Below, piece after piece: positions 16,453 through 24,431 of a DNA stretch of 64,000 nt. Position numbers and translations under genes: made by a program. The stretch is taken from contig NZ_CP108095.1 of assembly GCF_036194065.1 (NCBI RefSeq), positions 7,378,001 to 7,442,000 of the forward strand. Direction: 5' to 3'. Source of the stretch: Streptomyces sp. NBC_00239 (lineage in GTDB: Bacteria > Actinomycetota > Actinomycetes > Streptomycetales > Streptomycetaceae). The stretch's first letter is position 1; the number at the start of each line of letters is the position of its first letter. The notes under the pieces are model-generated. The model was not told the DNA's origin, searched no databases, and was given only the letters and a program-made list of their open reading frames with translations.

Positions 16453-18696
16453 ATGGCAGCACAGGGCCCGGACACCGGCCTTCCCGCGGACCGCGGCACC
16501 GGTCGCCGGCGCTTCCTCACCGGGCTGATCGCCGCGCCCACGCTGGCCCTCGCCACCCGGTTCGGCGCCGACGCGCTCGCGCCCCAGACCGCGCACGCCG
16601 TCATACCGTCGCTGCCAGCCATCGCGGACCTCGTCGACCTGGGCGACGTGTTCATCCTGGCCGGCGCGCCCACCGCCCACCTGCTGGTGCTGCGGGTCGA
16701 GACGGACGGCGGCATCCACTTCCGGCTGCCCCGCACCGAAGTCGGCCAGGGCCTGACCACGGCCGTGGCGATGCTCGTCGCCGAGGAGCTCGACGCCCCC
16801 CTCGCGGACGTGCACATCGCGCTGGAGAACGCCCGGCCCGAGCTCCTCTTCAACCAGCTCACCGGCAGCTCCAACTCCATCCGTTCGCTCTACGGCCCGG
16901 TCCGCCAGACCGCCGCCACGGCCAGGGCCCGGCTGGTCGCGGCCGCCGCCCGCCGCTGGTCGCTGCCGGCCGGCTCCCTCACCACGCGGGACGGCGCCGT
17001 CCACGCCCCCGACGGGCGCAGCGCGAGCTACGGCAGCCTCGCCGAAGCCGCCGCGGACCCGGGGCTCCTCATCGCGCCGGCCGCCCCCAAGCCCGCCTCC
17101 CGGCACACCCTCGTCGGCCGGCCGGTGAACCGCATCGACGCCCGCGCCATGGTCACCGGGCGCCAGGAGTACACCCTCGACCTGGACGTGCCCGGCGCCA
17201 AGCCGTGCGTACTGCGCCGCCCGCCGACGCTCGGCGGCACCGTGCGCTCCGTCGCCAACGCGGCCGCCGTCCGCGCCATGCCCGGCGTCCTGCACGTGGT
17301 GACCGTCCCCACCGGGGTGGCCGTCGTCGCCGAGACGTTCGGCCAGGCCATCGACGCCCGCGCCGCCCTGGACGTGACCTGGGGACCCGGCCCCGCCGAC
17401 GCGCTCTCCGACGCGAACATCCGCACCAGGCTGCGGTCCGCCGCACCGCCCCCGCTGGTCCCGCCGCTGCTGACCCCGTACATCGACGCCGACTTCGACT
17501 TCGCGTTCGTCAGCCACGCCCCGATGGAGACCAACTCCGCGGTGGCCGACGTGCGGGCGGACCGGGCCGAGATCTGGTCCGGGCTCAAGTCGCCGATCGT
17601 CGCCCAGCAGACCATCGCCGCGGCCCTCGGCCTGCCCGTCGACAAGGTCACCGTGCACGTGGTGCAGGCGGGCGGCTCGTTCGGCCGGCGGCTGTTCTTC
17701 GACGCCGCGCTGGAGGCCGCCCTGGTCTCCAAGGCCTGCGGCCGTCCGGTCCGCCTGATGTGGACCCGCGTGGACGACACCCGGCACGGCCGGATGCGCC
17801 CCGCCAGCCACCACCGCATCCGCGCGACCTACGCGCTGGGGCAGGTGCTCACCTTCGAACACCGGGTGGCCGCCGCGGAGACCGACTTCCGGCACGGCCT
17901 CGGCGAGATCCTGACCGCCACCGCCGCCAGCCTGCCCGCGGGCATCGGCAACGCGACGTTCGCCCAGACCCTGTTCCTCACCACGGTGAAGTCGCCCTAC
18001 CACTTCGGCCTCACCACCCAGACCCTCACCGAGGTCCCGACCGGCATCCCCACCGGCTCCTGGCGGTCGGTGTACTCCGCCAACACCCGGGGCGCCGAGG
18101 AGATCGTCGTCGACGAACTCGCCCAGCGGATGGGCAAGGACCCGGTCGCCTTCCGGCGCGAGTTCCTCAAGACCGCGGCCCAGCGCGCGGTCCTCGACAA
18201 GGTGGCCGCCGAGGGCGACTGGGGCCGCGAGCTGCCCGCCGGCTGCGCCCAGGGCGTCGGCTTCCACGAGGAGTACGAGTCCCGCACCGCCTGCCTCGTC
18301 GAGATCGACACCCGCGACCCGGACCACGTACGGGTCACCAAGGCCGTCATCGCCGCGGACGTCGGCCGGCCCGTCAACCCGCGGGGCCTGGAGGCCCAGC
18401 TGCTCGGCGGTCTCACCGACGCGATCTCCACCACCCTGCGGGCCGGGCTGCACATCGACAAGGGGCTGCCACTGGAAGGCAGTTACAGCCAGTTCCACTA
18501 CGCCCGCCAGCGCGACACCCCGACCGACGTGCGGATCTTCGTGATGCCGGCGACGGGTGAGCCGGGCGGGGCCGGCGAACTCGGCGTGCCCGCCGCCGTC
18601 GGGGCCATCGCCAACGCCTACGCCCGCGCGACCGGCACCCGGCCGCGCAGCTTCCCCCTCGACTTCGACGTCGACTTCACCCCCTATCCCCGCTGA
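16453..18696 (+). CDS. Molybdopterin-binding aldehyde/xanthine dehydrogenase family large subunit
   Basis: 747-aa Tat-exported molybdenum hydroxylase subunit. The signal GRRRFLTGLIAAPTLALATRFG is at the N-terminus. The family core includes RLPRTEVGQGLTTAVAMLVAEEL, GGSFGRRL and the C-terminal catalytic segment GEPGGAGELGVPAA with the base Glu709. The layout is that of the isoquinoline 1-oxidoreductase beta group, which pairs with a small 2Fe-2S subunit and passes electrons to an external acceptor rather than FAD. The start is placed at the ATG just before the Tat motif. It is followed 15 nt later by the Fe-S subunit. Substrate unknown; aldehydes or N-heterocycles are likely. Confidence 0.85.
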   Translation: MAAQGPDTGLPADRGTGRRRFLTGLIAAPTLALATRFGADALAPQTAHAVIPSLPAIADLVDLGDVFILAGAPTAHLLVLRVETDGGIHFRLPRTEVGQGLTTAVAMLVAEELDAPLADVHIALENARPELLFNQLTGSSNSIRSLYGPVRQTAATARARLVAAAARRWSLPAGSLTTRDGAVHAPDGRSASYGSLAEAAADPGLLIAPAAPKPASRHTLVGRPVNRIDARAMVTGRQEYTLDLDVPGAKPCVLRRPPTLGGTVRSVANAAAVRAMPGVLHVVTVPTGVAVVAETFGQAIDARAALDVTWGPGPADALSDANIRTRLRSAAPPPLVPPLLTPYIDADFDFAFVSHAPMETNSAVADVRADRAEIWSGLKSPIVAQQTIAAALGLPVDKVTVHVVQAGGSFGRRLFFDAALEAALVSKACGRPVRLMWTRVDDTRHGRMRPASHHRIRATYALGQVLTFEHRVAAAETDFRHGLGEILTATAASLPAGIGNATFAQTLFLTTVKSPYHFGLTTQTLTEVPTGIPTGSWRSVYSANTRGAEEIVVDELAQRMGKDPVAFRREFLKTAAQRAVLDKVAAEGDWGRELPAGCAQGVGFHEEYESRTACLVEIDTRDPDHVRVTKAVIAADVGRPVNPRGLEAQLLGGLTDAISTTLRAGLHIDKGLPLEGSYSQFHYARQRDTPTDVRIFVMPATGEPGGAGELGVPAAVGAIANAYARATGTRPRSFPLDFDVDFTPYPR

Positions 18697-18711
18697 GCCA
18701 GGAGTTCCGCC

Positions 18712-19170
18712 GTGCCCTCGCACACCTTCACCGTCAACGGGCGCAGTGTCACCGTGGACGCTCCCGACGACCTGCCCCTGCTGTGGGTGCTGCGCGACCT
18801 GCTGGGGATCCGCGGCCCCAAGTACGGCTGCGGCGTCGACGTCTGCAAGGCCTGCACCAGCCACCTCGACGGTGCGGACATCCGGCCCTGCGTGGTGCCG
18901 GTCGCGCAGGCCGCGGGCCGTGAGGTCACCACCATCGAGGGCCTCGCGGACGGCGACACCCTGCACCCGGTGCAGGAGGCCTGGCTCGAACAGGACGTCG
19001 CGCAGTGCGGCTTCTGCCAGCCCGGCCAGATCATGGCCGCCGTCGCCCTGCTGAAGCGCACCAGCGAGCCGACGGACGCCGACCTCGACGCCATCGCCAA
19101 CATTTGCCGCTGCGGCACCTACTTCCGGATCCGCGAGGCGATCCGCAGCGCGGCCGCGAAGATGCGCTGA
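18712..19170 (+). CDS. (2Fe-2S)-binding subunit of the molybdenum hydroxylase
   Basis: 152-aa protein with two 2Fe-2S modules. The plant-ferredoxin-type motif GCGVDVCKAC...C lies in the first half, and the helical module CGFCQPGQ...NICRCGTY in the second. It transfers electrons from the molybdenum cofactor of the 747-aa subunit. GTG start at 18712 with CCAGGAG upstream. It has no Tat signal, so it is probably exported by hitch-hiking on the large subunit. No FAD subunit or cytochrome follows, so the onward electron acceptor is not encoded here. Confidence 0.9.
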   Translation: MPSHTFTVNGRSVTVDAPDDLPLLWVLRDLLGIRGPKYGCGVDVCKACTSHLDGADIRPCVVPVAQAAGREVTTIEGLADGDTLHPVQEAWLEQDVAQCGFCQPGQIMAAVALLKRTSEPTDADLDAIANICRCGTYFRIREAIRSAAAKMR

Positions 19171-19326
19171 CCCGGACGGGCCGCCGCCTGCGCCCGCAGA
19201 CCGACGCCGCCGCGCAGGCGGGCGCCCGGCCCGAGCGGGGCCCGCCCGCCGAGCCGAGGGCGCTGCCCGTGGCCGTTTCGAGTGTCACGGCGGAACAAAC
19301 CGGTGCAAGACGCGGATCATGCCCGA

Positions 19327-21318
19327 ATGAGGCGTATCAATCTGAAACGCGTCCTGGTCGGTGAGCCGCTCGACACCGCACGCCTGGGCGAGACCCTGCT
19401 CCCCAAACGGCTCGCGCTGCCGATCTTCTGCAGCGACCCGCTCTCCTCCGTCGCCTACGCGACCGAGGAGATCCTGCTCATCCTGGCCCTCGGCGGGGTC
19501 GCGCTGCTGCACCTGACCTGGTACGCCGCGGCCGCGATCGTCTTCCTGCTGGTCGTGGTGATCGCCTCCTACCGGCAGACCTGCCACGCCTACCCGGGCG
19601 GCGGCGGCGCGTACGTCGTCAGCTCCGAGAACCTAGGGCCCACCGCCGCGCTCACCGCGGCCAGCGCCCTCCTCGTCGACTACGTGCTGACCGTCGCCGT
19701 CTCCGTGGTGTCCGGGGTGTCGGCCATCACCTCGGCCGTCCCCTCCCTGCACGACCACCAAGTCGCCCTGTCCGTCGGTTTCGTGGTGCTGCTCACCGTC
19801 ATGAACCTGCGGGGCGTACGCGAGTCCGGGCGGGTCTTCGCCATCCCCACCTACGGGTTCGTCCTCGTGGTCTACCTGATGTTCGCGTGGGCGGCCGTGC
19901 GGATGGCCACCGGCGACACGATCCGCGCCGAGTCCGCCGACCTGCCCCTCCACGCGGTGAGCGATTACACCGGCGTGGCCCTGGTCCTGCTCGCCATGCG
20001 GGCCTTCGCCTCCGGCTGTACCGCCCTCACCGGCGTCGAGGCGATCAGCAACGGCGTACCCGCCTTCCGGAAGCCCAAGAGCCGCAACGCGGCGAACACC
20101 CTCGCGGTGATGGGGCTGCTCTCGGTCACCATGTTCGTCGGGATCACGGTCCTCGCCATGGTCTACGAGGTGCACGTCGCCGAGAGCCCCACCGAGCTGG
20201 GCCTCGCGCCCGACGCGGCCACTTCCACCGCGCTCGCCCAGATCGGCCGCGCCACGTTCGGCAGCTGGCACTTCCTCTTCTACCTGCTCCAGGCCGTCAC
20301 CGCGGGCGTGCTGATCCTCGCCGCGAACACCGCCTTCAACGGGTTCCCGATGCTCGCCTCGATCCTGGCCCGCGACAAGTACGCGCCCCGCCAGCTCTAC
20401 AACCGCGGCGACCGGCTCGTGTACTCCAACGGCGTGGTGTTGCTGGCACTGGCCGCCGTCGGTCTGATCGTCGCCTTCGACGCCGAGCTGACCCGGCTGA
20501 TCCAGCTCTACATCATCGGCGTCTTCGTCTCCTTCACGCTCTCCCAGGCCGGGATGGTGCGGCACTGGCGGAAGGAGCTGGCCGCGCCGGGGGGCGGGCC
20601 GGGCGCCGTGCCGGGCGGTTCCGGGCGGGCCGTCGGGCCGGCCGGTTCCGTGGGAACCGTCGGGCCGGGAGCCGCGAAGGCCGCCCGGCACCGGATCCAC
20701 CGGTCGCTGGCCATCAACGCCGTCGGCGCCGTGCTGACCGCGCTGGTGCTGGTCATCGTCCTGATCACCAAGTTCACGCACGGCGCGTGGCTCGTCGTCA
20801 TCGCGATGCCGGTGCTCTTCCTCGGGATGAAGGGGGTGCGCCGGCACTACGACCAGGTGGCGCGGCAGGTGGCGCTGGTGCCGGACGCCGTGCCGAAGAG
20901 GCCGGCCCGGCACCATGTCGTCGTGCTGGTCGCGGCCGTCCACGCGCCCACGCTCAAGGCGCTCGGCTTCGCGCAGCTGCTGCGGCCGGCGACCCTGACG
21001 GCCCTGACGGTGGCGGCCGACGACGATGCGGAGCGGTTGCGGGCCGACTGGGCCGCTCGCGGGATCGACGTACCGCTGACGATCCTGCACTCGCCGTACC
21101 GGGAGGTGGTCGGGCCGGTCCTCGGGTACGTCCAGGAACTCGCCGGGCGGGATCCGGACGGGGTGGTGTCCGTGGTCATCCCCGAGTACATCGTCGGGCA
21201 CTGGTGGGAGCAGCCGCTGCACAACCAGAACGCGTTGCGGTTGAAGGCGCGGCTCCTCTTCATGCCGGGCGTCGCCGTCATCGACGTCCCCTACCGCCTG
21301 CCCTCGGCCCGCCGGTAA
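19327..21318 (+). CDS. KimA-like APC-superfamily potassium symporter
   Basis: 663-aa membrane protein with about 12 transmembrane segments and a cytoplasmic C-terminal domain. It shares with Bacillus KimA (YdaO) the stretches SSDALSSVAY/CSDPLSSVAY, YP(G/Q)GGGAY, LLVDYILTVAVS-like, LRG..ES, and the C-terminal HSPYR...HNQ.A.RLK.RL pattern. KimA is a high-affinity K+/H+ symporter. A Gly/Ala-rich cytoplasmic insert (residues ~420-455) is extra. ATG at 19327 is chosen, but no good ribosome binding site precedes it; an in-frame GTG at 19282 is the alternative. I could not identify a c-di-AMP riboswitch in the short leader. Another amino-acid transporter role is possible. Confidence 0.75.
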   Translation: MRRINLKRVLVGEPLDTARLGETLLPKRLALPIFCSDPLSSVAYATEEILLILALGGVALLHLTWYAAAAIVFLLVVVIASYRQTCHAYPGGGGAYVVSSENLGPTAALTAASALLVDYVLTVAVSVVSGVSAITSAVPSLHDHQVALSVGFVVLLTVMNLRGVRESGRVFAIPTYGFVLVVYLMFAWAAVRMATGDTIRAESADLPLHAVSDYTGVALVLLAMRAFASGCTALTGVEAISNGVPAFRKPKSRNAANTLAVMGLLSVTMFVGITVLAMVYEVHVAESPTELGLAPDAATSTALAQIGRATFGSWHFLFYLLQAVTAGVLILAANTAFNGFPMLASILARDKYAPRQLYNRGDRLVYSNGVVLLALAAVGLIVAFDAELTRLIQLYIIGVFVSFTLSQAGMVRHWRKELAAPGGGPGAVPGGSGRAVGPAGSVGTVGPGAAKAARHRIHRSLAINAVGAVLTALVLVIVLITKFTHGAWLVVIAMPVLFLGMKGVRRHYDQVARQVALVPDAVPKRPARHHVVVLVAAVHAPTLKALGFAQLLRPATLTALTVAADDDAERLRADWAARGIDVPLTILHSPYREVVGPVLGYVQELAGRDPDGVVSVVIPEYIVGHWWEQPLHNQNALRLKARLLFMPGVAVIDVPYRLPSARR

Positions 21319-21351
21319 CGCTGCGCTCCGCCGGAACGGGCTCAGCCCTTG

Positions 21352-21700
21352 AGCCTTGCCGGCGTTTGAGGCGTGGGTCCGGGCGGAGCCCGGTGACCCC
21401 GCGCACCTTTCAGCCCCTCCGGCGTTTGAGGAGCGGGTCCGGGCGGAGCCTGGTGCCCGGCGTCAGCCGGGTTGTCTTGGGGCTCCGCCCCAAACCCCGC
21501 GCCTCAAACGCCGGCGAGGCTGGGGGTTGCGCCTCAAACGCCGGCGAGGCTGGGGTGGGCTCTGCCCTGGGCCGCGCCTCAAACGTCGGCGAGGCTGGAT
21601 TTGCCGCACGCAGCGCCGACAAGCCCGGGAGTTGCGCCCCAGGGCACCGGCGGGGCCGGGAATTGCGCCCCAGGGCGTCGGCGAGGCCGGGCGGGGTTGG
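21352..21700. repeat. Dispersed inverted-repeat element, copy 2, with tandem arms
   Basis: This gene-free convergent gap (21319-21712) carries two forward arms (CCGGCGTTTGAGG type, near 21359 and 21419) and three reverse arms (CCTCAAACGCCGGCGAGG type, near 21512, 21535 and 21580). Degenerate CGGCGAGGC units follow. Its first ~165 bp are nearly identical to 53.83-53.99 kb. It probably terminates both flanking transcripts. Confidence 0.75.
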
Positions 21701-21712
21701 GGTGCGGCAGTG

Positions 21713-22318
21713 TCAGGCGGTGTGGGCGGCGGTGAGGAAGGACTTGATGAGGGCCGGGTCCTTCACGCCGCGGGCGCTTTCGACGCCGCTGGAGACGTCG
21801 ACACCCCACGGCGCGACCACCCGCACCGCCTCCCCGACGTTCCCGGCGTGGAGCCCACCCGCCAGCAGCCAGCGCCCCGCCGGGGCCGTGAAATCGGGCG
21901 ACGCCCAGTTCCACGGCTTGCCCGAGCCCGGGTCCGGCGCGTCGAGGAGCAGCAGGTCCTCGCCGAACTCCCCGCAGCGCAGCGGAAGTCCGGTGGTGGC
22001 CGTGGCCCGCAGCAGGGTCCGGCCTGGCTGCCGCAGGGCGGTGTAGTACTCGGGCCCCTCGTCCCCGTGCAGCTGTACGCCCCGTACTCCGCTCGCCTCG
22101 GTGAGGGCGCGGACCTCGTCCAGGGGCTGCCCGCGGAACACCCCGACGGTCAGGACGTGCTCCGGCACCCGTTCCGCGAGCCGCCGCGCGGTCTCGGCGT
22201 CGACCAGTCGGGGGCTGGCGGCGAACACGAAGCCGACGGCGTCGGCACCTGCCTCGACGGCCGTGTCCACGTCCCGCTCGGTCCGCAGACCGCAGATCTT
22301 GACGAACAGCTCACTCAT
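21713..22318 (-). CDS. trpF: Phosphoribosylanthranilate isomerase
   Basis: 201-aa (beta/alpha)8 isomerase of tryptophan synthesis. N-terminal FVKICGLRT carries the catalytic Cys and the opposite acid is in LLLLDAPDPGSGKPWNW. LLAGGLHAGNV and VDVSSGVESARGVKDPALI are the phosphate-binding and C-terminal signatures. ATG at 22318 matches the family start. It stands alone without other trp genes and faces a divergent TetR gene across a palindrome. Streptomycetes classically use the bifunctional PriA for this step, so a dedicated TrpF is an accessory or specialised copy. Confidence 0.88.
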   Translation of the reverse strand: MSELFVKICGLRTERDVDTAVEAGADAVGFVFAASPRLVDAETARRLAERVPEHVLTVGVFRGQPLDEVRALTEASGVRGVQLHGDEGPEYYTALRQPGRTLLRATATTGLPLRCGEFGEDLLLLDAPDPGSGKPWNWASPDFTAPAGRWLLAGGLHAGNVGEAVRVVAPWGVDVSSGVESARGVKDPALIKSFLTAAHTA

Positions 22319-22392
22319 GAGGCCAGTCAACCACCTGCCCGGACGGACCGGCGCGGACGCCCGAAGGGCGGGATGGGCTACCGTGCATGCTG

Positions 22393-22410
22393 CCACTGCA
22401 CTTGCAGTGG
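22393..22410. promoter_or_regulatory. Operator-like palindrome between trpF and tetR
   Basis: CCACTGCA-CT-TGCAGTGG is a perfect 8-bp inverted repeat with a 2-bp spacer, 33 bp before the TetR-family start and 75 bp before trpF, in their 124-bp divergent gap. It is well placed to be the TetR protein's own operator. Confidence 0.6.
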
Positions 22411-22442
22411 CTTGCTCCCTCCCTCACCACGAGAGGCCGCCC

Positions 22443-23045
22443 ATGCGCCACAACCCGGCCCGCCGCGCCGCCCTCCTCGACGCGGCCATCGAGGTCCTCG
22501 CCCGCGAGGGCTCCCGGGGCCTCACCCTGCGCGCGGTGGACGCCGAGGCCGGCGTACCCACCGGCACGGCCTCGAACTACTTCGCCAACCGCGCCCAGAT
22601 GCTCGCCCAGGTGCTGCACCGCACCCGTGAGCGCCTGGTGCCCGACCCGGCGGAGCTTGCCGGCCCGCTCGACGCCGCGACGCTGCTGCGGGCGCTCCTC
22701 CAGCGGATGCGGCGCGAACGCAGCGTGCACATCGCCATGCTCGAACTGCGTCTGGAGGCCACCCGCCGGCCCGAACTCCACGCGGAACTCACCCGCTTCC
22801 TCGGCCTGGAGCTGGAGGCGAACATCCGCTTCCACCTCGACAGCGGGCTGCCCGGCGACCGTACCGGCGTGGTGCTGCTCTACCTCGCGATGCTGGGCCT
22901 GATCGTCGACGACCTGACGGCGCCCGGGATCCTGGAGCCGTACCCGTCGGACGAGGTGATCGACGCGCTGGTGGCCCGGCTGCTCGTACCGGCCGCACCG
23001 GCGGCAGGAGCGGGAGCGGGCGCGCCGGAGCCGGCCGAGGGTTAG
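22443..23045 (+). CDS. TetR family transcriptional regulator
   Basis: 200-aa repressor. The N-terminal helix-turn-helix spans about residues 5-50 (ARRAALLDAAIEVLAREGSRGLTLRAVDAEAGVPTGTASNYFANRAQMLAQVL), followed by a helical ligand-binding domain and an Ala/Gly/Pro-rich tail. ATG at 22443 follows GAGAGG. The divergent arrangement with trpF and the palindrome at 22393-22410 suggest autoregulation and possibly control of trpF. The ligand is not deducible. Confidence 0.85.
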   Translation: MRHNPARRAALLDAAIEVLAREGSRGLTLRAVDAEAGVPTGTASNYFANRAQMLAQVLHRTRERLVPDPAELAGPLDAATLLRALLQRMRRERSVHIAMLELRLEATRRPELHAELTRFLGLELEANIRFHLDSGLPGDRTGVVLLYLAMLGLIVDDLTAPGILEPYPSDEVIDALVARLLVPAAPAAGAGAGAPEPAEG

Positions 23046-23191
23046 GTCGTCCGTTCCGGCCCGGGGGGTGGCCCGGGACGCTGCCGCCGACCGGCCCGGC
23101 TAGGCTGGCCCGGGCCGTGGCGCGGCGCCGGGGCCGCGGCGGCCTTCGCGTACGCACGGACCCGGCCGAGCGGCGGTACGGGGGTACGGGC

Positions 23192-23833
23192 ATGGCGGCG
23201 GTACAGGACGGGCGCGGCGGCGCGGACGCTTCGGCGGGCGACGCCGGGGGCGTGGCCGCGGAGGACGGGGTGCGCGTGGGCGGCACGGGCGCGGTGCTGG
23301 TACGGCTGACCGCCGGGCACGCCGAGGCCCTGCTCGCCTTCGAGCGGGAGAACCGGACCTACTTCGCCGCGTCCGTACCGGACCGCGGCGACGCCTACTT
23401 CACGGAGTTCACGGACCGCCACCGGGCGCTCCTCGCCGAACAGGCCGCCGGGCTCTGCCACTTCCACCTGCTGCTCGCCCGCGACGGCGCGGTGCTGGGC
23501 CGGGTGAACCTCGTGGACGCCGAGGCCGGCAGTGCCGAACTCGGTTACCGCATCGCCGAACGCGCCACCGGCCGCGGCCTGGCGACCGCCGCCGTGGAGG
23601 CCGTCAGCCGCCTCGCCCGCACCGCGTACGGGCTGTCCGAGCTGACGGCGGTCACCACCACCGACAACCGCGCCTCCGATGCCGTCCTGCGGCGCACCGG
23701 CTTCCGGCCGGTCGGTCCGGTCGACCTGGGAGGGCTGCCGGGCACCCGCTACGTGCGGTCGCTCGGCCCGCGGGACGGTTCTCCGACACAGCATGCGGAC
23801 GCGGAACTTCAGCTTCCGGGCGTCGAGCATTAG
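23192..23833 (+). CDS. GNAT family N-acetyltransferase (RimJ/RimL-like)
   Basis: 213-aa acetyltransferase. The acetyl-CoA-binding core reads GSAELGYRIAERATGRGLATAAVEAVSRLARTAYGLSELTAVTTTDNRASDAVLRRTGFRPVG. The first ~30 residues are Gly/Ala-rich, so the true start may be further in or at the GTG at 23117; ATG 23192 is a compromise. Likely substrate is a protein N-terminus or small amine. No operon partner; the TetR gene upstream is 146 nt away. Confidence 0.75.
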   Translation: MAAVQDGRGGADASAGDAGGVAAEDGVRVGGTGAVLVRLTAGHAEALLAFERENRTYFAASVPDRGDAYFTEFTDRHRALLAEQAAGLCHFHLLLARDGAVLGRVNLVDAEAGSAELGYRIAERATGRGLATAAVEAVSRLARTAYGLSELTAVTTTDNRASDAVLRRTGFRPVGPVDLGGLPGTRYVRSLGPRDGSPTQHADAELQLPGVEH

Positions 23834-23927
23834 ATGATCTTAACGTCGGGTGCACGCGAGTCCGCTGGTCTGCCCGCGGGAGAAGGACTTTGATGGCATG
23901 TGACGTCGGGTCGTTCCCGGTCCGGCA

Positions 23928-23947
23928 GATCTGACTCGTTCGAGATC
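23928..23947. promoter_or_regulatory. Inverted repeat before the IclR-like fragment
   Basis: GATCT-10 nt-AGATC lies 13 bp before the start at 23961 and just before its GGGGGAG ribosome binding site. It could be an operator. A direct repeat GACGTCGGGT/AACGTCGGGT also occurs at about 23843 and 23903. Confidence 0.3.
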
Positions 23948-23960
23948 AGGGGGAGTACAG

Positions 23961-24203
23961 ATGGACACCGACCGCAACGCGAAGGACCCCGCTCCCACCC
24001 TCATCGGTTCCGTGCAGCGCGCCCTGCGCCTCGTGGAGGCACTGCACGCCGAAGGCGCCACCACCGCCAAGCGGCTGTCCCGGCTCACCGGGATCCCGCT
24101 GCCCACCACCTACCACCTGTTGCGCACCCTCAGCCACGAGGGATACGTCCGGCGCGAGGACGGCGCGTTCGTCCTCGCCGAGGGGCTACCGCTCGCCTCC
24201 TGA
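23961..24203 (+). CDS. IclR-type winged-helix domain only (truncated regulator)
   Basis: 80-aa protein consisting of just the IclR N-terminal winged helix (TLIGSVQRALRLVEALHAEGATTAKRLSRLTGIPLPTTYHLLRTLSHEGYVRREDGAFVLAEG). IclR proteins are normally ~250 aa with an effector domain, which is absent here. A good ribosome binding site (GGGGGAG) and typical codon use up to the stop suggest it is still translated. After the TGA the same frame stays open for 17 codons of Ala-Glu-Ser repeats. It is either a small DNA-binding protein or the remnant of a longer regulator. Confidence 0.65.
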   Translation: MDTDRNAKDPAPTLIGSVQRALRLVEALHAEGATTAKRLSRLTGIPLPTTYHLLRTLSHEGYVRREDGAFVLAEGLPLAS

Positions 24204-24269
24204 GCCGAGTCCGAAGCCGGGTCTGAAGCCGAGTCCGAAGCCGAAGCCGAGTCCTAAGTCGAGTCCGAG
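24204..24269. repeat. 12-bp tandem repeat following the IclR-like fragment
   Basis: Units of GCCGAGTCCGAA repeat about five times immediately after the stop codon, in phase with the gene, and would encode Ala-Glu-Ser-Glu if read through to the TAA at 24255. The remaining gap to 24431 shows no gene. Confidence 0.7.
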
Positions 24270-24431
24270 AGCCGTACGGAGCGGCCGCCGCCCGCCCCGA
24301 GGACCCCGCCCGGAATCGAGGGTGGGGCCCCAGAGGGAGGGGTGGGGTCCCGGTCGCCGATCTGATCGCCCCCGGCGCCCCCGTCAAGGCCGCCGACCAC
24401 CCACACGCGCCCGGTCCCGCCGGCCCGGAGA

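Noticed and set aside
16387..18966. An 859-aa minus-strand open frame opposite the molybdenum enzyme genes
   Set aside because: It is a mirror of the real plus-strand codon pattern, with no domains or start signals.
19171..19326. A ydaO-type c-di-AMP riboswitch before the KimA-like gene
   Set aside because: The gap is short and I could not recognise the conserved core; a covariance-model search would decide.
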